Shown here one piece after another: positions 45,401 to 57,281 of a stretch of 64,000 bases of DNA (position 1 is the stretch's first letter; the number at the start of each line of letters is the position of its first letter). The stretch is from assembly GCA_038030265.1 (NCBI GenBank), contig CM075937.1, positions 25,834,198 through 25,898,197 on the forward strand, in the 5' to 3' direction. This DNA is from Corythucha ciliata. Lineage: Eukaryota > Arthropoda > Insecta > Hemiptera > Tingidae. The position numbers and the translations under genes were made by a program. The notes under the pieces are model-generated. The model worked only from the letters and a program-made list of their open reading frames with translations, ran no database searches and was not told the DNA's origin.

Positions 45401-48339
45401 TAGGAAACCAGTGAAAAACGTCAAAATGAGCCATACTGAACCTACCCGTTCGCGACCCTATGTCTATAGGTAATTTTGGTTCGTCGTACTTAGTACTACA
45501 ACATATGCAAGTATTGACGTTTCCTCCCGGAACACCCTGTATAGAGCCCGACTTCTATTTGATCACTGCATTCTACACCAAAATTGTGCAGTACCTTCTA
45601 TTCACTGGTAATTTATGTAGTCTCTAGGAGTCCAAATGTTCTCTAGCATAGCATTGAAGTTCATTGGGGAGGGGGGGGATGAACGATTTCAGCTTCAAAT
45701 CTCATTTTAAAAACTAAAACAACGTAGCTAGAAGAGGATATTGACAGGGTGGGGGGGGCATTGGTCCTCACTCTGCAGTTGGATTTGTTCAGTTCGCCAT
45801 CTCCTCAGTGCTTGGTCACTGGCCCAGACCCATATACTCTCAAGACCACCCTTCGGGCAATGCCCACCGATGGTTCAGGCCCGCGCCACGCACCAAAATG
45901 CCCGTAGTAAAAGTTTGTTGTTGAGTTCTTTAATTTTTTGGTGAACAAATCGAACTATCGAAATGAAGTAACACATTTTAAAGTCCATCACTAAGTGGAC
46001 AGACTATAGTTATTCTTCACGTCGTTAGAATTTGTGTGTGTTCTTCATTTTGTGTGTTGTGTTAATGAATCAGTCGTTCATATGATTTGAATATTGGGAG
46101 AACTATAGCTCTGCCAGTAAATTTTGGGATCCTGACATTTAACTGAGAGAATAATCACCCGTGACGGAATTGTTTCGTGAGAAAGGCATGATGTAAGCAA
46201 ACTACGGGAACATGGAAGTATCTTGGGGTTCTCTACACAATTTCAAATCCTTAAAATTGGGGTTTGATTGTGTACCCAGTGCTAGCCACCTACGACAATA
46301 CCCAAAATCTAACAAATACAGCCTTGAAATTACATCACTCATTTACTCACTTTGTGCAGTTTTCGGCGTTTAGTCTTCTTGGGGTTCAAGTTTTTGTGGT
46401 TAGACTTTTTTCGTCTTCCGTTTTTGAAGGTGACATTGAACGTTTTTGTTGAAATTGTAATTGATACTGTCTGACGCTCTGTTATTGTTAAAATGAAATA
46501 CTACCTACGTTTAAACTACGGAGAAAAAAAGGTTTATCACATCATGAACGTTTGTCTCTTTGGAAGCGGTGACGCTGTCTGTTTATCGCTCTTCGGTCTT
46601 CATTTAAAAGGGACGTTTTCTACTGCAATAATACGGCGCCGCTTTTCTAGAAAGCCAAAGCTTTACCCACGCCGTATTACTACGCGTACCACTAACACAT
46701 GCTGCCTGGAAGAAACCACAGAACAGTTTCAGAACCATCCGTTTGATTAACTTTCATGGAATACCTCATCTTAATAAATGACCATGAATACGGTTCTAAA
46801 TCCCTCGAAACAACTTTTGACAGCCCGAAAACCGCGAGTCACTTCACGTTACGGCGGTGCGTGTACGACAAACTGCTCACCTGCAGAAACGCCCACGCAT
46901 TACGGGAAATGCAAAGCTGGGTTAGGGTACGGTGTATTATGGGCGATGGGCCTACTGCGGCTTTCGAGCCATCGCGGCGGGCTTGGAAGACCGAGTCCGC
47001 GCCCACGAAAAAGAAACGCAGCAAATTGTACAATGGGGTTTTTTATTCACAAATGTAGCAAGATCCTCCTTGAAATTACATGATAATTGACACCCCGTAA
47101 CCCCTAAAAAACTTTGAAAGTCCCCATTTCGGACCAAAAAACTCAGTGGACCATAAAAACCCTGGGAGTAAGTTGATCAAGCTGGCGAGATGTTAGGACC
47201 AACTACATCCTAAATGAGGTATAGGTTTTTTCGAGCATAGGGCCAAATAAAGACACTGTTAGATTAACATTTCAACTTTCAGGGCGCAGTCGTAGTTGCC
47301 TATGCTGTCAGTCATACACTTTTGTATCACTGAAAACGTAGGCAACTTCGGCTACGTATCTAATTAGTATAAAATAATAAAACGAGGGGGGGGGGGGAGT
47401 TTAATTGGTGAAAAATTAACGTCTGGAAATCAACTGTTGCACTGCATTCAGTTAAGCTAGAGAAATTTCTCGTTTTGAAGAGATCCTTCCCACAACTTGT
47501 CAGGAAACATCACTACATCGTTGCACGGCGTGCCCAGTGCGCCTTTTCTCTGGATCCACGCACGCATGATCATGACCTCTATGGGGGGGGGGGGGCTTCT
47601 CCTGGGTAGACTTGTCAAGCCAGGATTTGACAAGTCCGTAGCGCTTGGGGGGAAAAATGCGAACAATCGTTAGTCTTCCTGATCTAAATTGGCTGTTTCC
47701 GATCGAGCTGTTCAGAGTTTCTGGGAAAGAAATGACCAGCTCCCGGACTAGGTATCGGTTTTACAACCGGTCTTCGGATCAGTTCGGAAAAGTCTTGAAG
47801 CATGAGTCCCCGTTACTAGGGTGAATTGAGCTTTATATGGACAGTGAACTTGAGCCTGTGGGCTAGATTACTAGTTTTTCGGTCAAAACTATAAACTGCC
47901 CGGTGATTGAAAGAACTTTTAAACCTTTCGCAGCTTCTCATCAAAATCATGTTTCATTCGGAAATCCACCATCCCACTCATTCCAACAGTAAATCCTTTC
48001 TAAAATGTACGCCAGCATGTTTTGATCATAATTATAACACATAAATTATTCATAATTCTTCAGGTGACTCATATGATCAGTTGACAGGCCTGAAGGTTAC
48101 TACCTCCCTCGCTCACTTAATTGCTACATGACCGAGAATAGTAAAAAGACTTACCGTTTGGCTTGCTGCTCAGGGTCACAGAACGGCAATTCGCCCACTT
48201 TCTCCGTCGGCCCTCCAACATCGGACAGCGGCGCGGTGGCAGTTCCATCGTCGTTTGATGCCGTCCTGGAGACCGAAGAAGCCGTCGAGACAACCAGGAA
48301 CAAGGGTAGGGCGATGGCTCGCAGCTTGAACCATCTCAT
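38911..48339 (-). CDS. PERK (EIF2AK3): PERK/PEK, ER-stress eIF2-alpha kinase (16 exons)
   Basis: PERK is a type I ER membrane kinase that phosphorylates eIF2-alpha when unfolded proteins accumulate. Exons, 5' to 3': 48339-48155, 44788-44665, 44593-44443, 43743-43388, 43326-43183, 41919-41691, 41625-41400, 41272-41173, 41112-40871, 40808-40659, 40590-40363, 40288-40157, 40087-39922, 39864-39676, 39355-39191, 39102-38911. All junctions are GT/AG and phases agree, giving 993 codons including stop. A signal peptide (residues 1-22) precedes a luminal beta-propeller part ([38 protein letters not shown]). The membrane segment (about 475-500) follows FWYWWKE. The kinase has [10 protein letters not shown], the AIKRI lysine, HRDLKPSN, VGDFGLV and MSPEQ, with an acidic/Ser-rich insert (about 637-755) between the lobes. 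All catalytic residues are present. It is slightly shorter than mammalian PERK. Exon 1 joins to exon 2 over a 3.4-kb intron and is the least certain junction. Confidence 0.93.
42224..42338. mobile_element. palindromic MITE in the PERK intron
   Basis: The arms ACTAAAAGTTAGCGCC..GCTATCCACCCGTCC and GGACGGGTGGATAGC..GGCGCTTAATTTTAGT pair over about 45 bp around a short AT-rich loop. It is non-coding. Confidence 0.82.
42368..42980. mobile_element. MITE with CAGGG.GGTTGTCA ends
   Basis: The left end CAGGGGGGTTGTCA continues to GAAAAGTGAAACACATGTGA once the Harbinger-type insert is removed. The right end is the reverse complement (TCACATGTGTTTCACTTTTC..TGACAACCTCCCTG). No clean 8-bp duplication is seen, so the hAT assignment from the CAGGG ends is tentative. 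Confidence 0.7.
42390..42530. mobile_element. Harbinger-like MITE, ATA target duplication
   Basis: Ends GGCCCGTTTTACACGAGTAA and its reverse complement, flanked by ATA on both sides (42387-42389 and 42531-42533). It sits inside the left terminus of the 42368-42980 element and is therefore younger than it. Confidence 0.82.
43911..44110. repeat. dispersed repeat shared with SGSM3 intron
   Basis: About 190 bp starting AATGGGGGACTTGCATGAAT matches 53821-54015 in the same orientation, with scattered differences. It lies in the PERK intron between exons 3 and 4. No coding potential or clear termini are seen. Confidence 0.8.
44930..45539. mobile_element. mariner-type MITE in PERK intron 1
   Basis: Ends CAGGGTGTTCCAGGAGGAAA and TTTCCTCCCGGAACACCCTG with TA on both sides (44928-44929 and 45540-45541). 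Inverted pairing extends for about 90 bp through GTACTAAGTACGACGAACCA. The interior is non-coding, and the length is 610 bp. Confidence 0.88.
45542..48154. other. PERK intron 1, remaining part
   Basis: It holds the reverse-complement copy of the 16060 repeat (about 47030-47240), runs of 12 G near 47386 and 13 G near 47583, and several short frames (for example 46493-46750) without recognisable domains. No independent gene is supported. Confidence 0.45.
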
Positions 48340-48967
48340 ATTAAAGGATACGCCAAAAACGGTTCAATGTTCGAAGCGATGAGATTCTGATCGGGAGAGC
48401 TCACGATGAGGGCCAAACCTCGCAAAACGGAGGAGTCATACGGGACGCTTCACAGGGACGGGCCTTCGGCAGTGACCCTTCATAGTTATGTTTCCGATTA
48501 AAAGGTGAGAAGATGAAATAAATGTAGTTATACGCGAAAATGTTAAGAATCGCGTGATATGACGAAAGATGTCAACTTCAACAACTGACAAAAACACCAT
48601 CAGACCCACAGATCAGACCACACTGAAGGTTATAACAACGCGAGAGGTAGTCGAATTACGTGGCCGCAGGATTTGATGATGGGGGGAAATGTCAGTTCTT
48701 ATCTCATCTCCGCCTTTTCTATGATAACTTAAACTGTGTGTGGGTTGTCAATCCATTCATGTATTTTCCATAAATTCAGAGCATCTAATTATTTAAGTCG
48801 TAGTAAAAGTGCGTAGGATCATTATTTAGAATCCTTTCATAGTCAAGGCCAAATGCCAAAGAGATGGTGTGTTCGGGAAACATACAGAGTGCTTTCAAAC
48901 GTGTGACCCATTTAGCTTGTTTTGTGTACTAAAGAATCCATTTTTGGCTCGTTTTACATCCTCTCGA
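48340..48967. promoter_or_regulatory. shared divergent promoter region of PERK and SGSM3
   Basis: The PERK start codon (48339, minus strand) and the proposed SGSM3 start (48968, plus strand) are 628 bp apart and point away from each other, with no transposon between. No TATA box or ERSE (CCAAT-N9-CCACG) was recognised on reading. Transcription starts cannot be placed. Confidence 0.55.
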
Positions 48968-51900
48968 ATGGAAGTCGCGAAGTCTTTATTCAAAGGCTCA
49001 CGCCCTCATGAAGGGTACTCGGGCCGGGAGGACTACAACGTAAGCTGCCAGTTAACACTTTGTAAACATATTGCAATTTTGTAAGACTTCTGTCCATTCA
49101 TCAGGATGTTGTTGAAACTGCCCTGTCTGACGATGATGACGGAGACTCGAGTGTCACTGGTGAGCGACGACTAAAACCAACGCCGGGGGGTCCTTTCTCT
49201 GCCGTCCATCCATCTATGTGGCCACAGGATGTGTTGAAAAAGTTGGGAAGCAATCCAAGTAACTTGGAGCCCAGGTTAATTAAGTGTTTTTGAATGTCTT
49301 CCTAGAACACGAAAAGTTTTGGCCGTTTACTCAATAAACTTCCTAAATAACTTTCCTATTCACAGATACGACGAGTTTGGGTTTCTAATCGATGAAGACG
49401 GTATGTTCATTGTCGTAGGGCGAAGCCCCAAGCATGTGTACAAACCGGTCGTTGAGGACCCTCAGGACAGGTCAGTGCTCAGCCTCGCTGACCATATTTC
49501 ACTGTCTGAAAATGTGTTATTAACAGGCTTAAATGGTTGGCTACTCTGGAATTTAGTAGCAAAGACGGTTCCACGGATCTCTCGTGGGAGGGTGTTCCGT
49601 CTGTTATTCCAAAGACGGACAAACTTCGTGAAATGGTCCGTGGTGGGATTCCTCACTCTTTACGTAGTCAGTTATACGTAAGATTTTCAGGTTTGATCAT
49701 CATCATTTTTCCGTGGTTTTAACCTAATGCGCATGCACAAACTTAATTTTCTAGTGTATTGTTTGTTCCCAATTTCTGAATTTTAGGGGCCCTTTCTAAA
49801 AAGAAATCCTCAAAATTGAGCTACAGCGATATGGTAGCTCATTCGGCTGATGATCAAGAATTGTCGAGTAAGGACATCGAAAAAGATCTGCTCAGATCCA
49901 TGCCTGGGAATTATTTCTTCAAGACCATTTCCTCCCCTGGTATCCCTCGGCTCAGAAGAGTTCTCCGAGCTCTTGCTTATTTGTACCCGTCAATCGGCTA
50001 CTGCCAAGGAATGAGTCTCTTTTGTGCTAATCTTCTGCTGATCATGGACGAAGAAGATTCATTTTGGATGATGAGTGCTATTATTGAAGACCTTCTCCCT
50101 CCGGGATACTTTACCAAATCTCTGGAAGGTATTATGGCCCTCTAACGCTCATGTTTGAGCCTTCTATGTTTGCCTTCTTCATTTTATTCAGAATTCGAGT
50201 CTGACAACAGTCATGGAAAGTCTTCCATTTCTACTCAGTTTTTTGTGGACATATCCGGTAAAACGTGACTCATTTCATCTTATCCATGAAATACGGAGGT
50301 TACCTTTTTCTTCCAGGTGTTCACATCGACGCTTCCGTCATGGAAACTCTGGCTAAACGTCATCTTCCCGAAATGATGACCATACTTGAGGCTTACGATG
50401 TTGATGTCAAACTCACCCTTTTCCCATGGTTCTCCACTATTTACGCCACGTGTTTCCGTCACGTTCGATTCACTTATCGAATCTGGGACATGCTGTTCTT
50501 TGACGGTTCCGTGGTTCTTTTTCAGCTCGCCCTGGGACTTCTGAAGAAGTGCGGTGAGTTTAGTACACTTTCCCTGGTTTCCTCCCTAGGGATCTTGATA
50601 AGGGGGAGGGGGGTTGCCAGCTTTCGGAATGAACCTCTTTACTGTGTTTGAGAGCAGCCGGTTCAGGAAGAAAACTGGTGATTCACATTTCCATACATTT
50701 GCAACCATTTGAGAAAAAGTATTGAAAAAATAAAAATTACAAGTATTGACAAACTTGTAAGGTTGTCAACGGTGCGTAAAGGTTTACTCGCGATATTACT
50801 CAATAGACTCGAAAAATTCAGGGGATCGTGAAATTTGAGTGAAAAACGTCATTTTGAAAGGTAATGTCGTTCAGGGTCACTTTGAACGGGAGAAATTTGC
50901 CACTTTTCTGATCGTACAGTAAATTCAAGACAAAGAAAATCTCAGAATCAAAATTCAAAAAATCAAAATATGAAATGAAATGGAAAACGTACCTATAACG
51001 TGATATCAAATGTTTCGAAGATGTTATTTAAAAAAAATTAGTTGGAGGCATAGGTTTCACGAAGATATCCTCGGTCCGGTCAGAGACCAGAGATCAAGTT
51101 CACCCCTTGATACTCCAGAAGGCGGAGGGGGGGGGGTGCCCGGCAATCCTGTCTCACGGCTTTGTCGTGTCTTCCACCATTTTAATTCATTCATTCATGC
51201 TTTTAAAGAGCCTTCAGTTGATTCAGCCGTCGATACGAGCATGATTTTCACTCGTCTATCGAACATCACCTACGAAATTGAAGACATTGACGATCTTATC
51301 CGGGTAATGTCTTCCAGATTCTTTTTATTGATAACTTGGTTTCACTTTAATACTCACCAAACTGATAGGAGGCGGTTGAAGTCGGTGGGTCCGTCATGCA
51401 ACCAACAGTCGAGTCGCTCAGGCAGCAGAAGAAACAGTGTAAAATGGTATCGGACGACGGGTGGACTTCAGAAGCGAAAGTTTCGAGGTTAGCAGCAGCC
51501 ATCGCTCGTTTGTTTTCCAATTTATTTCGTTATATTTTACGCTGCATATTCTCACCTATGGGATAGTAAAAGCATGGTAAAGCTCCGCTTAGATGTGAAA
51601 GTCGGTTTGCGCATGCGTAGTTAGTTTGGTTATTGGGTCAGCATTTTATTACATTCTATGAATACATTTTATATAGCAAGTATACATAATATTTAGCAAG
51701 CATAAAATACTCTGGTTTCGTCTTTTTAACATTCATCTGCATCATCGCTTTTGTCTAACGTTTTTTCCTTGTTAGTAGAGAGTATTCCGTAATAATAATG
51801 AAGCATGTAATAATGGCTAGTTAAAATCGAATTGGTTTTGGTTCCAACTCTAAATGGTGACTATCTGGGGCGGAGTTACTCAGAGGCTTGGACAAATGTG

Positions 51901-54900
51901 GCCCCCGCCATTGAACAACCACGCTTTGAACTCAATTGCTCTGCTCCTCACTACCAACAAGACTGAAAAATGAGTTTCTATACGTAAAAAAAAAAAAAAA
52001 CAAGAACAAAAAAATGAGCTCAGTCGTTTTGGTGCGAATGTGTGCGGAGTGGTGATGGCTGTTGGGGGGCGAATAACGATGAAATCTCAACCCACGGCGA
52101 TTCCACTATTGAAAAATGAATAATCCTGTTCCAATTATGATAAAACTAGAGTCTTCGTCGGGATTACACTGTGTAACGAGAAATTTGTCCTCTGTCGCCT
52201 GTTTTTTTCCGCGAAAGAATGGGATTTGGCCTATTCTTTTCAACATCCTTTCAAGTATTTCCGTGGGTCGCAAATTTGATGGATGGTTCAAGAAGCAGAT
52301 TGACAATCCCTATGGTCATTTGCCTTGACTGAACAGTCCCAAACCTGTCTGATGTTTGGGAACTATCAATTTTACTGCGGAGTCTGTCAAAGTAAACCCC
52401 AGGGTCCCCCCCCCCCCACTAGACAAAGGTATTCGTACCTAGAGCCACGGACCCGTGAGGATTCCTTCCAATAGAGAGTACCACCGGCCCACTGAACTAT
52501 TTTCTATAGGCTCGCAGCCATAGGACCCGTTAGGAAGAAGTGTAATATTAATTTTTCAATGCGTTTTTCCCGTCTAACCGGAATTTGTGTTGCTTCTCCC
52601 CCTGCTATGATGGTGTCTGCTACCGGTTTCGTCACATAGGAGGCAGACCATTTTCCCCACTATGTATAAGGGCTTTATTATTGATTCCATGTGCTGAGTA
52701 AGAAAAGTATGCACGTGGTTGCACTTTTTTCGTCGTTGGCTCTTCGTATATTATGATTTGGCGCACAATCCTTCAATCTACCTGCCGAAATTTCATTCAT
52801 TTCAACAACTGACAAATTACTAATGGCGCTTTCCATTTACACAAAAAATAATGTCCTACGGATTAGTTCTTTTCCATTCTTCCTCTCTTGAATAAAACAT
52901 TATGTTAACGGAGAAGACGGGTGGAAATGAAATGCTCCGATCAGAATTTTATGCAAATGCAAAAAGCTATGAAATAGAAAAAACTGACTGTACTTTGAAC
53001 TTTCGGCCTTAAGACCGAAATTTTTGCTCCAAGAATGGACAGTTTTGTACAAAAACCGGTGATTTATCCCTAGGAACAGATTTATTTGTTTTATTTATGC
53101 GGGTTTACTTGTACAGGGCCCAGCACAGAAAGTGGTAATTGAAACCGTCTGAACTGTGTTTTTTTTTTTTTATTATCCTTCCAAAACGGATTATTTAACT
53201 CAATCAACTGAGCCAAAGAAACTTGTTCGGTGTCGAACTGTTGATTTTTGCTCCTAAAATGACCCTGGGCCTTATTACAAACCCGTGTGAAAATGCCACA
53301 AGTGCAGTGCGAGATTGTCATGACGGGACAATGTTAATTCTTATTCAGCGTCCTTGGATCCCGCTGAAGGCATTTTCACGCAGGTCGATACATGACCACT
53401 TTTAGACAAAATGTTTTAGTACTTATAGCGTCGTTTTCCATTTGCATAAAATTCATCCCTGGAGCCGAGCATTTCCGAGGTAACGGAGAAGACGGGTGGA
53501 AACGCTCGGCTCCGGAGCTGAATTTTATGGAAATGGAAAACGCCACTAGTCTCCGCAACCGTGACCACAAGAGTGGTAAATTAGCTCCAAGAAGCCTAGA
53601 CAAGTATAATTTGTTCTCATTCGCCCTGGAAACCACAAATTTCGCCCCATAATTGATTCTAGTTAAGTAGCATGCGGCTCTTTTCAATTATGTACTGACT
53701 ATTAGAGCTTTATTTACCAAAGCGGTCACTTCGACCTCCTCTCACAGGCAGGGGTGAGCAAATTACAGCCTTTTGAGTAAATAATTACAAATTACTTCCC
53801 AAAAACTGGATTAATAATATAATGGGGGAACTTGCATGAATGTCCGATTTGGGAAAAAAGTATACCGATGAATTAGAACATGGAGAGAAGGAAATCAACA
53901 GTAGTTGCAGCCCGATTGATGCATCTGGTGATTTTTAAATACATTTCAAAGTTCTTCTGGAGAGTATGGATGGTGCGAGGGGAAATGACGTCAATGTTTA
54001 GATGTGATGTACTTTGAAACTTTTATTTGTCAGAGAATTTCAACCAAAAATAATTTTTTCGTCGTGCTCCAAGGCGCGAAATAATACCCGCTTCGTTTTC
54101 GAAATAATATTGTCTCTGAAGATCGGAATGTAATATACTGGTAATTGATAATTACAAATCACTTCGGAAAAGGGCTTTAAATTACAAGTGGCTAGGCTAT
54201 AATAGTATATTATATACCGAGTGCCCGACGCGCAGCCGAGGGCAATAAATACTACGAGCGTATAAAATCTACTTATGCACGAGGCTATTTTTCGCGGCGC
54301 GACTAAGGAATAATGTATGACGAACTTGTCCATGATCGAATGCCCCTACCTCGAACGACCTGCTCCTAGTATAACCTCCATCCTGACCCGAAATGTTAAT
54401 TGCGCTAGTGCATTAAATTTTATGCACTTGTGCATAATCCTCATCTTAATGCTCTACAAGGAAGCTTATAAGGTGGCACATAATATGCTAGTCGCGCGAA
54501 AATTAAAAATTAGGTACTAATTGCAATTGAATTAGGTACGTAATTCAATTACTGCCCAGCCCTGCCAGGCCTTTGGGTTGTAGTGGAACGCTGCTGTGCA
54601 TTCTCATTATTCCCTTGACCATACGATTCCGAATTTGACCAGACATTCGCTTTTATTGCAGACGAGCATTGAAAAGGTCGAAGTCCGTGATTGAAATGAT
54701 TCTATTCGGAGATGAATTGACCGAAGAAGACGTTAAATTGAAAAACATTCGTCAAACAGGTAAAACATAAATAGATATAATGTGATGCGAATTATTGGTG
54801 TCTACATATTTATCGCTCTGTAAAGAGATTCTAGTCGAACTTAGAGAAGCTATCAAGCAAGTCGTTCGTCATTTCGTAACCACTGAGTCCAACTTGTATA

Positions 54901-56077
54901 ACGAGAGCAGTCTGGCCGTTGATTACGGTGTGGAAAGCCATTCGCGGGATTTGGATCGTTATATGAATGTTTCCAGGAATCGCTGCCGTCGCGCGAAAGC
55001 TCTACTGGGTAGGTTTAGTCTTGGCAAAGTTTCTGACAGTCTAACTCATCTCAAACATTCTGGTACCCTCCCCCCTTTGGTTAGATTTTGAAAGAAACGA
55101 TGACGACGAGCTAGGGTTCAGAAAAAACGACATCATAACTATCATTTCGCAAAAGGACGAGGACTGTTGGGTCGGAGAACTGAACGGCCTTCGAGGCTGG
55201 TTCCCTGCGAAATTCGTTAAAATGCTGGACGAACGATCAAAAAAGTACTCGTGTGCAGGCGATGACTCAGTGAGCGAGGCCATTACCGATCTTGTTCGTG
55301 GAACTCTGTGCCCGGCCATAAAGCAAGTCTTGGAGCATGGAATGAAGCGTCCGCACTTTTTAGGTTAGACTTATGAGCCCCGCCTATTCTAATATTTTCC
55401 ATCTCCAGCATTACCTTTACCATGACACTTCTAACAGGTGGACCCTGCCATCCATGGCTATTCATCGAAGAGGCGGCTACGCGTGAAGTTGAAAAGGATT
55501 TCCGCTCGGTCTACAGCCGGTTGGTTCTGTGTAAAACGTATCGTCTGGATGAGGATGGAAAAGTGTTGACTCCTGAAGAGCTCCTCTACAGGTGTATACA
55601 GGCGGTTAATCTGAGTCACGATAGCGCGCACGCGCAGATGGATATAAAGTTGAGATCACTCGTGTGCATCGGTCTTAATGAACAAGTTCTACACTTGTGG
55701 CTAGAAGTTTTGTGTTCATCAATTGAAACTGTCAATAAATGGTAAGATAGCTCTCATATGACTATGGACGCAAACAAAATACCTAAAGTGTTATTTTCAG
55801 GTACCATCACTGGAGTTTTATCAACTCTCCAGGGTGGGTTCAAGTGAAGTGCGAACTTCGACTTTTAGCGAATTTTTCTTTTAATTTGAATCCGGAGTGG
55901 GAATTAAGAAGCCATCGGTAATGCTAGAGCACTGTAGAACTCTGTTTCGTTAACTTTTAATTTTTGTTGTTTTTTTTTTTCAGGTCGGGTGATTCAAGCA
56001 AAGTGAACGAACCTCATTTAAAAGATGGAGTACGTGACATGCTGGTTAAACATCACTTGTTTAGTTGGGATTTGTAA
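48968..56077 (+). CDS. SGSM3: SGSM3-type RabGAP (TBC-SH3-RUN), 14 exons
   Basis: Exons: 48968-49039, 49105-49274, 49366-49470, 49527-49690, 49787-50128, 50317-50553, 51209-51303, 51369-51487, 54662-54759, 54826-55008, 55085-55363, 55438-55741, 55801-55917, 55984-56077. Phases agree and give 792 residues, against about 750 in vertebrates. The product stimulates Rab GTP hydrolysis and couples small-GTPase signalling to trafficking. The TBC domain (about 160-355) has both catalytic fingers, Arg207 in IEKDLLR and Gln244 in IGYCQG. An SH3 domain (about 529-590) contains [12 protein letters not shown] and [22 protein letters not shown] domain follows ([43 protein letters not shown]), and the protein ends [12 protein letters not shown]. 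The start is uncertain: the frame is open upstream to another Met at 48869. Exon 8 to exon 9 spans a 3.2-kb transposon-filled intron. Confidence 0.93.
50129..50316 (+). other. SGSM3 intron 5 with a decoy exon
   Basis: An AG-bounded segment near 50192-50259 ending before GTAAAACG is in a compatible phase and would add about 22 residues, but it has no counterpart in the TBC family. Joining exon 5 straight to exon 6 gives the conserved spacing, so I leave it out. It could be an alternative exon. Confidence 0.35.
50554..51208. other. SGSM3 intron 6
   Basis: The intron is AT-rich and non-coding, with a run of 10 G near 51128. No transposon ends are visible. Confidence 0.4.
52824..52968. mobile_element. 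MITE copy in SGSM3 intron 8, diverged
   Basis: GGCGCTTTCCATTTACAC at the left and a diverged inverse ending ATGCAAATGCAAAAAGC at the right enclose AACGGAGAAGACGGGTGGAA, a 20-bp block found identically in 53428-53543. Both elements belong to one family. Confidence 0.6.
53428..53543. mobile_element. palindromic MITE in SGSM3 intron 8
   Basis: The arms GGAGCCGAGC..TTCC and GGAAACGCTCGGCTCC, with outer CGTTTTCCATTTGCATAAAA and TTTTATGGAAATGGAAAACG, pair over about 45 bp. It shares its centre with 52824-52968. It is non-coding. Confidence 0.82.
53821..54015. repeat. dispersed repeat shared with PERK intron
   Basis: This is the second copy of the 43911-44110 repeat, in the same orientation. It lies in SGSM3 intron 8. 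Confidence 0.8.
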
Positions 56078-56282
56078 ACGCATCAACCTGTGATCTCTAA
56101 AAAATCTTGAGACTGTCCTTCCTCATTCCGCCCCCTTCCTTGCTCAGGCTAACCGTACTTCAGCAATTATAATTATTCGCTTTACCAAAGTTTAACCATC
56201 GTTAAGAAACATTGTTTTTAAACAAACGCATCAAAATGCACCAAAATTTTAATTTATTTTTGTAAATACATTTTATTTTATT

Positions 56283-57152
56283 TTACTCGTTCGACTCTCC
56301 CAATTGACTTTCATAGGGTCTTGTTATTCCCATGTAGGCCACCACTTCAATCACGCAATCTGGCTCTTCTTGAATACCACGTCGCTCAGTGACGTGAATC
56401 GAGTAGTCCTGAGCTCCAGCCAAAGCCGCTTCTTCTCGTCTATCAGGTGGAGCCATTTGCGCCGCTCTTTCGGCCGCTCGCAGAGTCATTTCATATCTGA
56501 AATTGGAAATTATTGGTTGATAAAATTTCACGTTCCAGTTCCGTTTTGAACACAGGGATCAAAGTTCAAACCTGTAGACTCTGTCCATTTCACTGAACTT
56601 TTTGGCTGTGGACCATAATTTTGTCTCGGCCTCAGTCATCGGCCCATGTCGCTCCGCTGTAAAACCTCGACGGACAGATCGCGCCAGTATGGGGTGAAGG
56701 ATTCCACTTTCAAGTTCTTCGTCTTCTACATTCTCATCAAGCCGTGGAAATCGGGTTTTATTCAAAGCGGCCTTCATAGTGGCGTCAAAATTTCTCAGTG
56801 GACTGGTCGAAACTGTACGCCTGGGTTTGAGGCTTCTACAAGGACTCCTCCTCGAGCTTCCATCCTGTTTACGCTTGTTGCAAGATTTACACCGGCACAC
56901 GCGACATTTGCACTCGTTTGTCTCATCGCATTCAACCAATGGTTGGTCTTGACGGAATCGAATGTTTTCAGGGACCAGAACAGGTTTCTTGGCCGCGTCT
57001 AGTGTAATAAGTACCGAACATTGATTTCATTTCTAGGTGGTGAGAGATTATAATTAGGTACACGATCTCTTACCAGGGTCACAGCAGTATACGTGTTTGT
57101 ACCTGTCGTCCGGTTCCCAGTCATGGAGGTCTGTATCCAAGAATCGTTCCAT
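56283..57152 (-). CDS. unrecognised cysteine-rich protein, 3 exons
   Basis: Exons 57152-57074, 56998-56572 and 56496-56283 have consistent GT/AG sites and phases and give 239 residues. I do not recognise the family. The N-terminus is acidic and aromatic (DWEPDDRYKHVYCCDP). A cysteine-rich basic stretch follows (ETNECKCRVCRCKSCNKRKQ, about residues 54-73), then a Ser/Arg-rich stretch. The C-terminal half is a charged, probably helical region (KLWSTAKKFSEMDRVYR, MTLRAAERAAQMAPPDRREE). No signal peptide or membrane segment is seen, and CxCxxCxCxxC suggests metal binding. The gene converges on SGSM3 with 206 bp between stop codons. A MITE begins 130 bp upstream of its start codon, so the first exon or promoter may be incomplete here. 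Confidence 0.68.
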
Positions 57153-57281
57153 GATTTATTAATAATATTAACCAAAAAACAAACAAACCGTCTAAAAGTT
57201 GCCTATTTAGAACACATGTGTAAAGAGTGTCGTAATGTGAAAATTGGATTTTTTTTTATCCCAAAGAGAGATAAAAAATAC

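Noticed and set aside
46493..47058. Frames of 85-101 codons within PERK intron 1
   Set aside because: They overlap in several frames and show no domain, and part lies in a dispersed repeat.
48869..48967. An earlier SGSM3 start at 48869
   Set aside because: The frame is open, but the extra 33 residues look like untranslated sequence. ATG 48968 gives a more family-like N-terminus. Not certain.
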